Assembly: GCA_015178975.1 (NCBI GenBank)
Contig: WHVD01000166.1
Location: forward strand, 1-64,000
Source: Hysterangium stoloniferum
Taxonomy: Eukaryota; Basidiomycota; Agaricomycetes; Hysterangiales; Hysterangiaceae
Length of the DNA: 64,000 nucleotides
Reading direction: 5' to 3'
This document shows, piece by piece, positions 34,811 through 46,175 of this stretch. Below the pieces are notes generated by a model. That model saw only the letters and a list, made by a program, of their open reading frames with translations. It had not been told where the DNA came from and ran no database searches. Both the position numbers and the translations under genes were made by a program. The stretch's first letter is position 1. Each line of letters begins with the position of its first letter.

Positions 34811-34924
34811 TTCAATGTGTAAATTGAATGCTGCACTGTCTTTGTAAGAACCCTGTTTCTAGCATTATATATTTTCAGTCTACATTATGCATCATCATAA
34901 TTTTTTCATACTTACAGATTCAGG

Positions 34925-35110
34925 GACTTTTGCACTTCAAGAATACTATCCTTATGGTCAACCTCAGTGCTATGAGTGGTAGCAATCATCCAAGAGGGAT
35001 TCATGATGGGTGCTGTGCTGCAGCTGGCTGGCATTTGACATCTTGGGCCACTCAGGAATGCTACACTATTAAGGGGAAAAACTCAGTTTTGTCATATTAT
35101 ATACACACTC
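34925..35110 (+). repeat. Companion repeat downstream of copy B
   Basis: The segment containing GCAGCTGGCTGGCATTTGAC and AATGCTACACTATTAAGG recurs downstream of copy C (56905-57040) and inverted at 54899-55015. It therefore travels with the zinc-finger family. Confidence 0.7.
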
Positions 35111-35189
35111 CACTCTAAAAACCTTACTTGATTCACATCGTTTTCACTAGTCGGAGCCCACGGGCTCCGGCACATCTATCTCTCTCAAC

Positions 35190-35409
35190 TATCTCGACTC
35201 ACGACCCACGACCTCCAACTTACGACCCACGACCCCCGACTTATGACCTACAACCCACGAACCCCGCCCGGACTCCCTGGGATCCCCGTCTGTCCATTTG
35301 AAATTGGACAACACGATCTAGTGAGGGCGCAGCCTATAAGCTGAAGCCAAGTCCTACTGGATATCCCGCAGGTTTCTCCGGAAACCCAGCCTGTGTGTGT
35401 ATCCTAACA
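35190..35409 (+). repeat. LTR 3' part with a 21-bp tandem repeat
   Basis: Three units of about 21 bp of the type ACTTACGACCCACGACCCCC (35202-35265) precede the shared LTR module GCAGCCTATAAGCTGAAGCC (35330). The segment ends TCCTAACA at 35409. A Copia-like Gag starts 42 bp further on, so this is probably its 5' LTR. The left boundary was not found. Confidence 0.5.
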
Positions 35410-35450
35410 AAAACCCAATTTTTGGAGCTTTTTTCTACACTGTGACAAAC

Positions 35451-35562
35451 ATGACATCCTCAAAATTATTACCAAAATTCAAATTACTAAACAACCAAAA
35501 TTATCCAGAATGGTCTGGAGAAATAAAGGCATGGTTGATGAAATTGGTGTAATTGGTATCAC
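35451..35562 (+). pseudogene. Start of a Copia-like Gag, cut by a solo LTR
   Basis: The ATG at 35451 opens MTSSKLLPKFKLLNNQNYPE, followed by WSGEIKAWLMKLG, a common Copia Gag N-terminus. The frame is broken at 35563 by the solo LTR. Confidence 0.65.
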
Positions 35563-36305
35563 TGTTATGACCGTGTCACAACCCGACAGTCTCCGAGGTT
35601 ATCACCTCCTATTGACAATTCAAGTCATTGTTTCAAGTCTTCACATCGGAAACTATCAGTTTCCCGATGCTGATGTATGCCTTCGTGGTGATCAAACTCC
35701 ATTTATGCCCCCGTCAAAATATACTCGTACTATCTGGTTAAACTTTGATACATCCCTTTTTATTATGATGATCCATTCTACTCTATGTTTCACATATGTC
35801 TATATATACTTGTAACCCTCGGACTATTTCCTTTTCTCATAATTCTGCTATCGGTTATCTCACGGCCTCTGAACTAATTGTAACCTTCCCGTTTCTAGTC
35901 AAGCTTATTTGTCAATACCACTTTCCACTCTTCTCCTAGTTAGTGTTTGTTAGATGCCTGATACTTGTATATGAACCCGCTGTAATTGTAGTTACTAGGT
36001 AATCAGAATATCAACTCAGAATACCCTCCTACACCTACAGAAGTCTCATACTAAGTACTCCACTATCCACCTTCGCATGTGCTCGCCCACTCTCGGCCTC
36101 TGACCCCTTGGCCCAACACTCGACTTATCCTTCATTTCCGATCAGTAGTCTCGCCGAGAGGTATTCATTAGGACTAGTCTTTGCCCACCCAAAATTTAAG
36201 GACACCTGACGGATAACTGTGAGGGCATAGCACATAAGCTGAAGCTAAGTCCTTCCGATCGGTCCCCGTCAGCCACCAACATTAGTCAGTTTTCAGTTCT
36301 TAACA
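35563..36305 (+). mobile_element. Solo LTR of the chromovirus family, plus orientation (743 bp)
   Basis: Starts TGTTATGACCGTGTCACAAC and ends CAGTTCTTAACA, the reverse complement of the chromovirus LTR ends. It is flanked by ATCAC (35558-35562) and ATCAT (36306-36310), a 5-bp target duplication with one change. No internal region remains, so recombination between LTRs is likely. Confidence 0.88.
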
Positions 36306-36873
36306 ATCATCCTTGCTATATATGCAGAAGCCCTGGCCAATTCCCAGTCTGGCCATTCATTTTCTACACTTTTGTTATGCTCCATTCCCAGATACTTCAA
36401 TCTTCTGTAACTTCCCCATAATACTTCCATCCACAGAACATTACTAAATCCCATACTTCCAGACCTCATCCTTTGTTCTGTATCTGGTAAATTGTCCATT
36501 AACTATTGTTCACCTGCTTCCTGATTATGTTCCTATTTCAGAATCCTCATTCCTAATCCTGTCTTATTGTGATCCTAGTTCATAGTACAATAGCAATAGC
36601 ACATTTGTACTTACACCTGAGATCTGATATTGACTTAGTTTCTTATTCCTTCTGTCTTTCTGTATGCTTGATATTCAGAACTCTTTGGAACTCTGAATAT
36701 CTGTAACCTCCCAGTGTAAGTCCCTCCTCTGAAATTAAGGGCATCCTAAGCATTTGCATAAGGGTGCAGCATATAAGCTAAAGCCAACATCCTGACCCTA
36801 TCTAGAAGTTTCTGAGTCCCAGTTATTTTCCATAGTTCTGGAATAAGTTTCCAACATGACACTTAACAACCTT
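36306..36873 (+). repeat. LTR fragment of a related family
   Basis: Ends ACACTTAACA at 36873. It carries the module GTGCAGCATATAAGCTAAAG at 36764 and aligns in its 3' half with 38809-39669. The minus strand of its left part has a short frame (36499-36293) with GSYRRLKYLGMEHNKS, of unknown origin. Confidence 0.5.
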
Positions 36874-36903
36874 TAACAGAGTGAACTACTGGGGTTATAT
36901 ATA

Positions 36904-37123
36904 CAGTGACTTACAAAATGTATCCAATGTTTTGTAGTTTCAGCTTATATATGCTATATCCCAGTAGATAAAATAGTAGAAATCACCAGAATATTTGTGA
37001 ACATGACCTATCATGTATATATTTATATGGTAGAACTATATTATGTTTATGTAATATCCATATATGGAAACACTATGAATATTTCAATGGAGAGCATTCA
37101 TTGGATACATTTTGTAACTGACA
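36904..37123 (+). repeat. Left terminal inverted repeat of the mariner, itself mirror-structured
   Basis: The outer end reads CAGTGACTTACAAAATGTAT. The inner end (37100-37123) is a near-perfect inverted copy, ending ACATTTTGTAACTGAC. The right repeat (38304-38517) has the same arrangement. Confidence 0.9.
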
Positions 37124-37148
37124 CATTTAGGCAGGAAATTACTAGTAT

Positions 37149-38283
37149 TTAGTACTTAGTGTAGCCACCCTTTGCCTTTAATACATCTGAAGCCCTCCTA
37201 GGCATACTTTCAATCAAATCCTGACACACCTTTTCATCAATATTGTACCATTCATCCACCACCCTCTCCCACAACTCTTCCATCCCCTGGGGTGCATTCT
37301 CATACCCTGCCAACCTCCTCTTCAGGTGATTCCATAGGTGTTCAATGGGATTCAAGTCAGGAGACTGTCCTGGCCATGAGAGAACCCTGAAACCATTTTC
37401 TTGGAACCAATTCTGGGCCTTCTTGCAGGTATGTATGCTTGGGGTCATTGTCTTGCTGGAAGATGATACCATTGGCAGATTTACCATAGTCCTTAAGACT
37501 GGCTTGCAGGTCATCCTCCAGAACCTGGATGTAGAGATCCCCATCAATCCTTCCATCAATCTTGCATGCATACCCAACCCCCTCCCACAGCATGCACCCC
37601 CAAACCATTAAAGATCCACCACCAAACTTCAGGGTTCCCTCAACCAGCCTGTCACTCAAGTCCTCCCCTGCCTTTTTCCACACCCACTTCCTGCCATCTG
37701 ACCCCAGCCTATTAATTTTGGTCTCATCAGACCACACCACCTTCTTCCAATCCTCCACAGTCCAATCCTGATGTGCCAAAGCAAAATCCATCCTCTCCTT
37801 CCTATGCCTCTTAGAAAGAAGAGGCCTTTTCTTCTTTACCACAGGCTTCATCCCAGCTGCCTTGAGTCCACGACACACTGTTTGAGGATTGAGTGACTGG
37901 TTGGTGATAGTGCAAAGTGCCTTTGTTGCTTCTACAGCTGTATCAGCCTTTCCAGAGCTGATAAGGTGTTGTGCAAAATGGATGTTGGCTGTGGAGAGTT
38001 TGGAAGGGTGACCACCAGAGGACTTAGAAAGGTGGGAACAGTGTTTAGAACAAAGTCTAGAGATAGTAGCATAGCTATAGCCAGTAGAAACTGAAATATG
38101 TCTGGCAGAATGGCCAGCATTAAGTAGAGAAAGGATCTCATACTGGGCAGCAGTGGAAAGGGGATGCATAGTTAGAATTGAGGGAATCTTAGCTGAGAAA
38201 GCCCTTCTACTTATACTGTAGTATAGAATGATCACATGACATGTTGAAAAATATAAACAACTGCAAACAATCAACATAGGCAC
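37149..38283 (-). pseudogene. Tc1-type transposase, single frameshift
   Basis: The likely start is MHPLSTAAQYEILSLLNAGH (about 38168), beginning a helix-turn-helix DNA-binding domain, though the frame is open from 38283. Catalytic residues are visible: D in VVWSDETKIN, D in IIFQQDNDPKH and E in SPDLNPIEHLW, the DDE triad. Near 37425-37435 the tetranucleotide ATAC is tandemly doubled. This shifts the frame, so the E and the C-terminus (37577-37149) lie in another frame. Apart from that the gene looks well preserved, which suggests recent activity. Confidence 0.93.
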
Positions 38284-38303
38284 ATGGTTTTCATGCTAGA
38301 ACC

Positions 38304-38517
38304 TGTCAGTTACAAAATGTATCCAATGAACCCTCTCCATTAAAATATTCATAGTGTTTCCATATATGGATATTACATAATATAGTTCTACCATATACAT
38401 ATATACATGATAGGTCATGTTCACAAATATTTTGGTGATTTCTACTATTTTATCTACTGGGATATAGCATATATAAGCTGAAACTACAAAACATTGGATA
38501 TGTTTTGTAAGTCACTG
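38304..38517 (-). repeat. Right terminal inverted repeat of the mariner
   Basis: Inverted match of 36904-37123 over about 214 bp with few differences, ending TTTTGTAAGTCACTG at the TA target. Confidence 0.92.
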
Positions 38518-38808
38518 TATGTATCTACAGGGAAGAATGTTCAGGAAGGGGTGACAGAGATATTACTAAATTGATTTTTTTTTAAAGTACAGTATATTCC
38601 AAAATATTCTATAATATTCTAGAGATTTCAGGTTGATCATGTGAAGATCTGTTCCTGGAGACTCCATGGAGTATTTTCCAGACATCATATCAAGTTCTGA
38701 ACCATCTTCTGCACTAGTATCAAGATGTGGAATACACTGGAACCTGAGCCTCATCCCTCAGGTGCCCTTCAACCCATTCTGGTATTCTGCCCTCAAATAG
38801 ACACCTCC

Positions 38809-39669
38809 TGTTATGACCCAGACTCCACCCTTTGACAGTTGACTTCTCCACATGTCCCTAGTCATTTCCCAGGTCAGACCTCCAGTTGGACTCCCAGTGT
38901 TTGTTCTAGATACTTTGGTCCATGGCCCAACCTTCACCAGATCATCCTTGTCAACCCTTCTCACCTTCTCTATCCCAATGTTCTGACTTACCTGGAACCT
39001 GTGGCTTTCCCAAGAATATGCTCACCTAATCATTATAGTTCTAGGATCCATTTCTGGATAGTATCGGATATCCATGGATATTCTGACTCCCTCCCTTTGT
39101 CCTGCATTTGGTGACTGACTGGTTGACAGATGCTCATTTGTTTGTTTATTGTTCTTGCCCTTATTCCCTTATCTGTCCCCATCCTTTTTTCCTCATTTAT
39201 CTGACTTTTTATTATATGCTTAGTTTGGAAAAGTTCCAAATAGGGTTTATTATACTCCCAGACCTGTAGTACAATCATTGGAATATCTATATAGTCTTCC
39301 ATAGTTATGTACTTACTCCTCAGTTTTGATTTTGAATTCCTCTTGAATTAGTCTCAAATTAGTCTTGAACTAATCTGCTCCTTTGTTCTTTCTGTAAACT
39401 TGATATCTGGAACTCTCTGAGACTCTGAGTATCCATAAACACTCCAGTATATATCCACCCTCTGAAATATGGATACCCAGGTGAGTGTATGAGAGTGCAG
39501 CACATACATAAACTGAAGCCAAGTCCATCTTGTAACCTGGTAATATTCCAATACTCCTGAAACTAATCCCCAAAAACTCCTGGACTAATTCCCTGGAACT
39601 CCATGGACTGTTTCCAGAAGTGTCTGGAATAACCACTAGGAAATCTGCTCAGAGATCCAGAACTTAACA
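38809..39669 (+). repeat. Solo LTR-like repeat (861 bp)
   Basis: Starts TGTTATGACCCAGACTCC and ends CCAGAACTTAACA, ends related to the chromovirus-family LTR. It contains a variant of the shared module (GTGCAGCACATACATAAACT at 39494). The flanking 5-mers CCTCC and GATTA do not match, so no target duplication supports the boundaries. Confidence 0.6.
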
Positions 39670-39859
39670 GATTACCAACAAAATCAAGCTATATACTAAT
39701 AATAATATTTATTTTATCAGGCTTAAATGTTGAAAGAATGCATTGCCTAATACCACTGCCATTCACACTGTGTGAATAGCTTGAGTTTTCTTGGTGGGGG
39801 TTGAAATGAATTATATATGGCACTAAGCACCCCCATCTGATCTATTTAGTTATTCATAC

Positions 39860-40128
39860 ATATTAAAAATAGCATGAGTTGACTTATTGTAATACACAAT
39901 CTACAAGGGTTTAATAGACTTGTAATAAGAGTACTTGTGTGTCAATCAATGTGTCAGTTAATGAATCACCTTCTGACATAATAGGTTTGGTGATAGTTTA
40001 GATGTACATGGGTAAAATCATGCATTAACCTCCCTGGGCATGTTCCACAATATGCAGTTTCATATAAAAAGTTGAGGGAGGAGATGAACCGCCCTTAGGA
40101 GAAGGGTCTTTCATCCTCATTTCCAATA
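39860..40128 (-). repeat. TGTTGGAA-family LTR-like repeat, copy 2
   Basis: About 270 bp aligning with 51271-51535 in the same orientation and with 42906-43178 inverted. It shares GAGTTGACTTATTGTA and TCAATCAATGTGTCAGTTAA. Confidence 0.8.
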
Positions 40129-40340
40129 ATACATTTATACAATTCTTCTATATTCATTTTGGCTTTTTTTTTTTTTGAAAAGGCAGCATTGGAATAGACT
40201 GTCGCGGCACTTTGTAGTTCATGAGTGTGCTGAATAGAAGACTAAATATTCACTCATATTATAAAAGTGTAAACTAATAACAACATAAATTTGCGAAGAT
40301 GACATGCTCTTACAGGGAGCGCGGCATTTTGCTGTAGCCC

Positions 40341-40478
40341 CATCCCAGTATACTGAGGCATCAGTTAGTTTTGTTACATCTGGTATTTACGTCTGTAATT
40401 GGTAGTCAGATAAGTGGGTACCGAATAAATCGAGAAAACAATTGAAGTCATAGCACTCTGGTTCCTGTCAGGCAGTGA
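40341..40478 (+). repeat. Dispersed duplication shared with 13768-13893
   Basis: Begins CATCCCAGTATACTGAGGC and contains TTACGTCTGTAATTGGTAG. It lies about 150 bp upstream of the aldolase start and might overlap its promoter. Confidence 0.7.
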
Positions 40479-40629
40479 GAATGTGGCTGGGCTGACTAAC
40501 TAAGCATAGTTTGATGGGTTCGGTGGGAGCTTTGGTGAACCGAACGCAGACACTCCTTCATTCTAATCGGCACAACAGATCAATCGTCTATAGTAAAGAC
40601 AGCCCATATATTGACTTCATATCGACAAC

Positions 40630-41711
40630 ATGGCTCACTCCCTGTTAAAGTCGTTACGGTCATCAAAGCCAGCCTTCGGAGCGTGGTTGTCATTCCCCTC
40701 GGTTCATACGGCCAGGCAAGTGGCATTAGCAGGGCGCTCTGCAGGGCTCAGTTGGGTCTGTATAGACTGTGAACACGGCCTCACTTCCCTTGTCCCTGGT
40801 GTTGCTGAAACCATTGCTGCAATCACTTCCTTGCCAGCCTCATCAACAGAACTTTGTGTCACAGATAATCCCTCAGTGCTCGTCAGAATTCCAGCGCCAG
40901 GTCTCCAGTATAGTGGACCTTCGACAGCGCATCAGATCAAACAAGCTCTAGACGCAGGAGCTCATGGGATAATAGTACCAATGGTCGGTAACGCCGAAAT
41001 CGCGAGGCAAATTGCGCTTGATGCCCGATTCCCCCCTGTTGGTGAGACTAAACCTCAATTGATGGATGTGACGTGAATCTCATTTGATCACAGGGCGGAG
41101 AGGCTTCGGTTCTCCTTTCACCCATCAAATCTGGGGAGTGGGCGTCTCTGAATACTTGAAAACAACTTCGAACGATGAGGTGATCGTCTGCGTCCAGATT
41201 GAAAGCAGGGACGCCGTTGAAAACTTAGAGGATATTGCGCAGACTCCTGGAGTAGGTGAGTCAACCTCGGACTATCCCCCGATTTACTTCCTTAAAAACC
41301 TTTTTTTATCTCCAGATGTTCTATTCATTGGTCCGTTTGATCTTTCACTCGCCTTAGGATACCCTACTCCAAATCCCGAGCCGCACCCAGAAGTGGAGAG
41401 GGTAATTCAGAAAATCAAGGAAACAGCTCACAAATATCAAAAGAAAGTGTAAGAAGCTCCTCATTCTCGTTAAAAGCCACGGAACTTGATGAGTCGATTA
41501 TAAGTGCGTTTTATTGTACATCAGGTAACAGCGGCAAAAGCCGCGCCGACGACGGGTTTGATATGGTGAGTTCCACAACCCAGTCAACTTCATTGTCTGA
41601 TGTCAGTCAAAATTTGGTTAGATCAATATCGCTTCGGATGTGGGTTCTATGACAGAGGGGATTCTGAAGAACTTGGGAGAAGCCGCCGGAAAAACCCTGG
41701 CTCGGAGATGA
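40630..41711 (+). CDS. HpcH/HpaI-family aldolase (class II, pyruvate type), five exons, 285 aa
   Basis: Exons 40630-41041, 41094-41255, 41316-41448, 41505-41565 and 41622-41711 join in phase without stops; introns are 52-60 nt with GT-AG ends. Motifs in order: WVCIDCEHG (metal and acid-base region), ALDAGAHGIIVPMV, GRRGFGSPF, VCVQIES and DVLFIGPFDLSLALG. All are characteristic of the metal-dependent aldolase family that cleaves 4-hydroxy-2-oxo acids to pyruvate and an aldehyde. Length is close to the family's. The start is the first ATG after a stretch lacking frames, giving MAHSLLKSLRSSKPAFGAWL. The gene is cytosolic by absence of targeting signals. It stands alone between repeats. The exact substrate cannot be told from the sequence. 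Confidence 0.93.
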
Positions 41712-42905
41712 GTACTACGACGGAAGGTTACTGATACCATGTTAATCAAAGATGAAAGGATGCAATAAAACATTAGGGAATCCAAAGGGACTGATATGAT
41801 CAATTGCATAGCTCGCTTAATATATTTCATCGAGCCATGTCATATCTCGTTTACAAAACCCGAGTGTCCACTGACAAGCCGACTCCCACAGCGAGGGATA
41901 ACTTTCGACGTAAAAAGCTGAAACAAAAAAAAAGAACTTCATCAGGTGTCCCTATACAATAATATTTTTGACATTAAGGTTGTTGATGAACACGCGTTGT
42001 GGACCTAGTTGTGCAACAAAGCGGACACTATTCAACTAAGGAACAAGTACAGTAGTTAAGCAGCAACGACCTGATCAAAAGTTTCTCATTTACAACACAT
42101 TATAGTTATTTTTTTAGTAGTGACCAGATCAAAAACCATCTTTGTGTGTTGAAGCTCCTGACACTAGCAAAGGCGGAACAAAAGGAGTAAGTAGGTGTAG
42201 GTGTATCGCTGCACTTCAACAAACCACAAACACATAGTATGCCTATCTCACGATTCGAGGCGCTGACGGTTGATTCGCCCACATAGACTCAAGATTCATA
42301 TAATGCGCCGTCGGACTCTTTATGTCGATAGGAGTGTGATCATGTTATCGGTAACTGCATCCAAGATTAAGCTGTCCATCACTATCAATAGGTATCAAGT
42401 ATTTGTTTGTTCGGTAGCTTCGCAACACTCGGAAGTTTGCACACTCAGCGCCGAGTTCGTAAATGGAGGGAGTTGGAAGATTTCAAGATGGTAGCTGGTG
42501 ATTTATTGTTATGGTCAGTCTCGATGGCCAAGATACACAAAGCCCGGAAGACCTCCAAATATCACACTCACCCATTCACGTAATTGACTAGAATAAAATC
42601 CCCAAGCTGATCCGTGCGACTAGGCCATGGCGACTCATTAATCCAACTTGGTTCAGAGGAAAAGGAGGCCCGACAAGTTTTTGTCAGTACAGCTTCCCCA
42701 AATTCTCTTACGTAATAGTACTTTCGAAAACATAGATGGTCGGTCGGAGACGAGGGTCGACATCAAGTGATGTCTTAATAAATTGAGGTTCCCACTTGTC
42801 CTGGACTGTGCTAGAAAAGATCTTGGTAAGCAAGGAATGCCAACAATGAAAAACCGGTTGATACTCAGTGTTGAGATACAACACATGTCCCCATTCTGTG
42901 TTTAC
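41712..42905. other. Gene-poor stretch with a possible minus-strand relic
   Basis: The minus strand at 42886-42653 carries a short frame (LNTEYQPVFHCWHSLLTKIF) interrupted by the repeat at 42906. Another short frame continues at 43463-43194. They may be two parts of one broken gene, but no family was recognised. Confidence 0.3.
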
Positions 42906-43178
42906 TGTTAAATTTGATGATGAAACACACCTTTTTATAGGGGGAGTCCACCAATTATTGCAACTTTTCATATGAAGATGCTAATTGTGGACCATGCATT
43001 TGGAGGTTAATGTGTGTCAGAACCACTATACACCTCCCAGAGCATCCAACCTATATTGTCAGGAGGTGCTACACTAACTGACACAAGATATTGAGACACA
43101 AAGTACTTTTATTACAAGCTTATTAAACCCTTGTATATTGTGTATTGCAATAGAGTCAACTCATACTATTTTTAATAT
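42906..43178 (+). repeat. TGTTGGAA-family LTR-like repeat, copy 3
   Basis: Starts TGTTAAATTTGATGATGAAA and ends CATACTATTTTTAATAT. Inverted relative to copies 2 and 4. Confidence 0.75.
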
Positions 43179-44160
43179 TTACTGCAACGGCTGTCAATTC
43201 AAACGGGACAATATTAGAAGAACATTCCACAACGCAAAGTTAAAGACCTCGTCAACATTACCTAGTTGCAAATCGTAGGATGATAACGACAAGTTATACA
43301 CCTTAATGAATTGCGATGCATATTTGGGGTAGCACTTGAATACCTGCAGATCGTCAAGATCGTGATAGTCAATTGTCCAATTTATGGCAATGCCTGTGGC
43401 AGGATGGATATAGATATGTCTGATACCGAATGTACGGTTAAATACTACAGATTTATGTGGCATGCAACCTATGGCCTATGTCAGTACCTCTTGTGGTGAA
43501 TGTTACTCTCGACCACTAAAACCTCTGATGCGACAGGCAGGGGTGCCATATTCTCCAAATGTCCACACAATCCTATCTTCTGGTTGAAGGCTTGATGGCA
43601 CTTCATACAATGCATACGACTCGATTTGATTGACGGGAAGTGAAGGAAGACAGGTAAAAAATGTGTGAGTATCACCCAAAACTTCAAATTGATGTGTACT
43701 GAAAGGCAGTCGAAGTGGACCGAGTCCTATATCGCCTAATGCGATCTGTCTGTCATATTTGACACGCCTCTTGATGGACTCTGTCCATCCATGAGAGAGG
43801 AAAGCCGTGCCTATATCCTCAATAGTTGATCCATGTCAAATTCTCGGTCTTCTCTGTCCCTTAGGGCATGGTAATATCACATTCTCTCGTATATGGATTC
43901 AATTACATTCAGTGAACCACAGCAGGCTGGCTCAAGAATGGTCACCATGCATGAGGTGGTGCGGGCCAATGGTTGTACAAAAAGTTGTGCCATCATCTGT
44001 CTCCCTCAGGCTCATTGTCCACACACTGTGTCTTTATGCGTTCGTCAGCTTTCTTATGGTAGCTAGTCCAGCACAATGGCTTATACAACTCTTACATCAA
44101 CCAGGAAGGGAAGACTCGGTCTGTTTGTCAGTGACACAAGACCATAATTATGGTTTGAAC

Positions 44161-44334
44161 TGGGAAGATCAGTAAGTATGCCATCTATATTGTCTAGAGC
44201 ATCTAGGAGAGCTAGCTAGCTTGGCTAGAGACACTACTTTTGCGAGATCCCTATTTACTAGTTGGTATAAAAGCTTACTATAGATCTAGGGAGGCTAAGG
44301 AGTCTACATAGTGGGTGTAGACAAATCCCTGGTG
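44161..44334 (+). mobile_element. MITE-like element, copy 2
   Basis: Matches 7849-8040 from TGGGAAGATCAGTAAG to AAATCCCTGGTG. The outermost left bases are missing. It is bracketed by two similar words containing GTCAGTGACACAAGA (about 44130 and 44395), which suggests a local duplication around the insertion. Confidence 0.65.
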
Positions 44335-44639
44335 TAGTTCACCACAATGCCTTATATCATGTTTTTTGCTGACAAGGGATGAGTTGGTTTGTCTGTCAGT
44401 GACACAAGAACACCAATTACAATTTGGAAGGTATTGCACAATCATAAACTGTTGCACATGCACTGCCATGTTGCTTTTCAAATGAAGGTAGTCATCAACC
44501 ATATCCCACTGACACCTGGAGTGACTCTTCCCAGCCTTCCTCACATCCCTTGTATCATTTTGGCTTTTGTGGTATGGTGATGTGTTGGCTCCCATAAAAA
44601 ACTTCAGGAGCTTCCCCATGTCCTGGTGCCATTCAACTG

Positions 44640-45000
44640 ACTCCAACTGTGAGATAAGGTATGTCAGCTTCAGTATGTCAGCAGACTTTTTACTTTAATA
44701 ACTTCAATATCTTCACTTATTCTTCACCTCAGTGATGGTGACCTTAATGTTAGAATATTGCAAGCCATTGAGAGTGCTCACAGTCTGACTACACTCAGCT
44801 ATTTAGTACTGTACAGTAGCTTGGTCATCACATGTATTTCGGTAGGGATTTTGTCATCCCCTCACCCACATGAAATCCCATTGCATATTCTTACACTTAA
44901 AGGGGAGCTTGATCTCCCCCAATCACTCACAGCTCTATGTGCTCTGAATATCAGAGAGAGATATGAACATCAACAGCAGTGAGACATTAATCTCAGAAAC
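44640..45000 (+). repeat. Dispersed repeat shared with 54745-54900
   Basis: Two blocks, ending CACCTCAGTGATGGTGACC and ATCAACAGCAGTGAGACATT, match 54745-54900. That copy lacks about 120 bp between the blocks. Confidence 0.6.
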
Positions 45001-45400
45001 TTTGTTCGCTGACCAACAGGCCTACATGTTGTGAATGGGGCTTATGCATGCATTTGGGATAGGTTGTAATTGTTCTCCCTAATCCAAAAGACAATTGATA
45101 GGAAACAAAAGGTTCTATTGTCTCATATCTATCTATTGTCTTGTACACATCTATTATACCAGATTTGTATAAGTACTCCAGTAGGGTATCAGATAGTTTT
45201 AAGAAATATATATACTGTTCTCATAACCACTACAAACACTAGCAATTACAACACTACAGGGTTAGTCCTAGTCTCAACTCTGAATGCACATTAGTAGCTG
45301 CAGTCTAAATTGAACCTGCAATCTCATCCCCCTCATGGACATGAGATTGGACCATCAGATAGTTGTCATGGGACTAAGTCTTCCAAATCTACCTCGCCTT

Positions 45401-45593
45401 CATCAGGAAAGTGGGAAGATCAGTAAGCATGCCATCTATATTGTCTAGAGCAATCTAGTAAAGCTAGCTAGCTCACCTTGACTGGGCTAGACACCCTACT
45501 TTTGCAAGATCCCTATTTACTAGTTGATATAAAAGCTTACTATAGATCTAGGGAGTCTAGATAGTGGGTATAGACATTCCCAAATCCCTGATG
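45401..45593 (+). mobile_element. MITE-like element, copy 3 (best ends)
   Basis: CATCAGGAAAGTGGGAAGAT at the left and ATTCCCAAATCCCTGATG at the right form the clearest terminal inverted repeats of the family. A 2-bp TT flanks both sides, which is only suggestive. Confidence 0.7.
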
Positions 45594-45892
45594 TTCTCTG
45601 TCAAGGGATAGTTGGCTCCGCATATTTTTCTTTGCAGATGACTCTGAGATTGATGACACCCTGATTGCGCCACCTTTCAGAAGCAGTATTCATTACGGGT
45701 GGAAACTTCCTCGCGGATTGTGCGGGGTTGTATAGAATTATTTCCGGGAATCCACCCATATCGTTCCAATGAACATTGACCTACCAAAGACAGCAAAGTA
45801 TTTAATGTCCATGTTGAAGTAGCGGACTGGAAAGAGTTCTGTTGTTCTGCGTTGTGCACGTAGAAGCGGTTTCGGCTAGCCAGATCACTTTG

Positions 45893-46175
45893 AATTAAAG
45901 GCAGGCATCCGGAATCTCGCCTTTGGAAACTGTTGAGGGTTTCTGACCATACGATATGAGAAGGGGTTGGGGCAAGGGAAGATCAAGGTGGTGGTTGTGC
46001 TGTAGGGAAGAAATCTGCTGGAGAGTGCGTTCAGCTCCTCGGTCTTAGTGAAGTTCCCAGAAGGTACCATGGAAGCGGTATTTCACTCCAGGTGCTCAAT
46101 GTAAATTCGGTTCTTCACTGCCAGCGGGAGTTAAACTGCAGCCAGCAGAATGTAATCAGTGAATTGAAGCGCCGC
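45893..46175 (-). pseudogene. Zinc-finger repeat family, partial copy D
   Basis: The minus frame 46070-45885 reads MVPSGNFTKTEELNALSS, homologous to VPPGKSTKGEELDALSS of copies B and C. The flank GTTAAACTGCAGCCAGCAGA also matches copy B. Confidence 0.6.

Larger units (their letters stand above)
36904..38517 (-). mobile_element. Tc1/mariner element (1614 bp) with long terminal inverted repeats
   Basis: Flanked by TA on both sides (36902-36903 and 38518-38519), the target duplication of this superfamily. Terminal inverted repeats of about 215-220 bp (36904-37123 and 38304-38517) start CAGTGACTTACAAAATG. They enclose one transposase frame. Confidence 0.95.
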
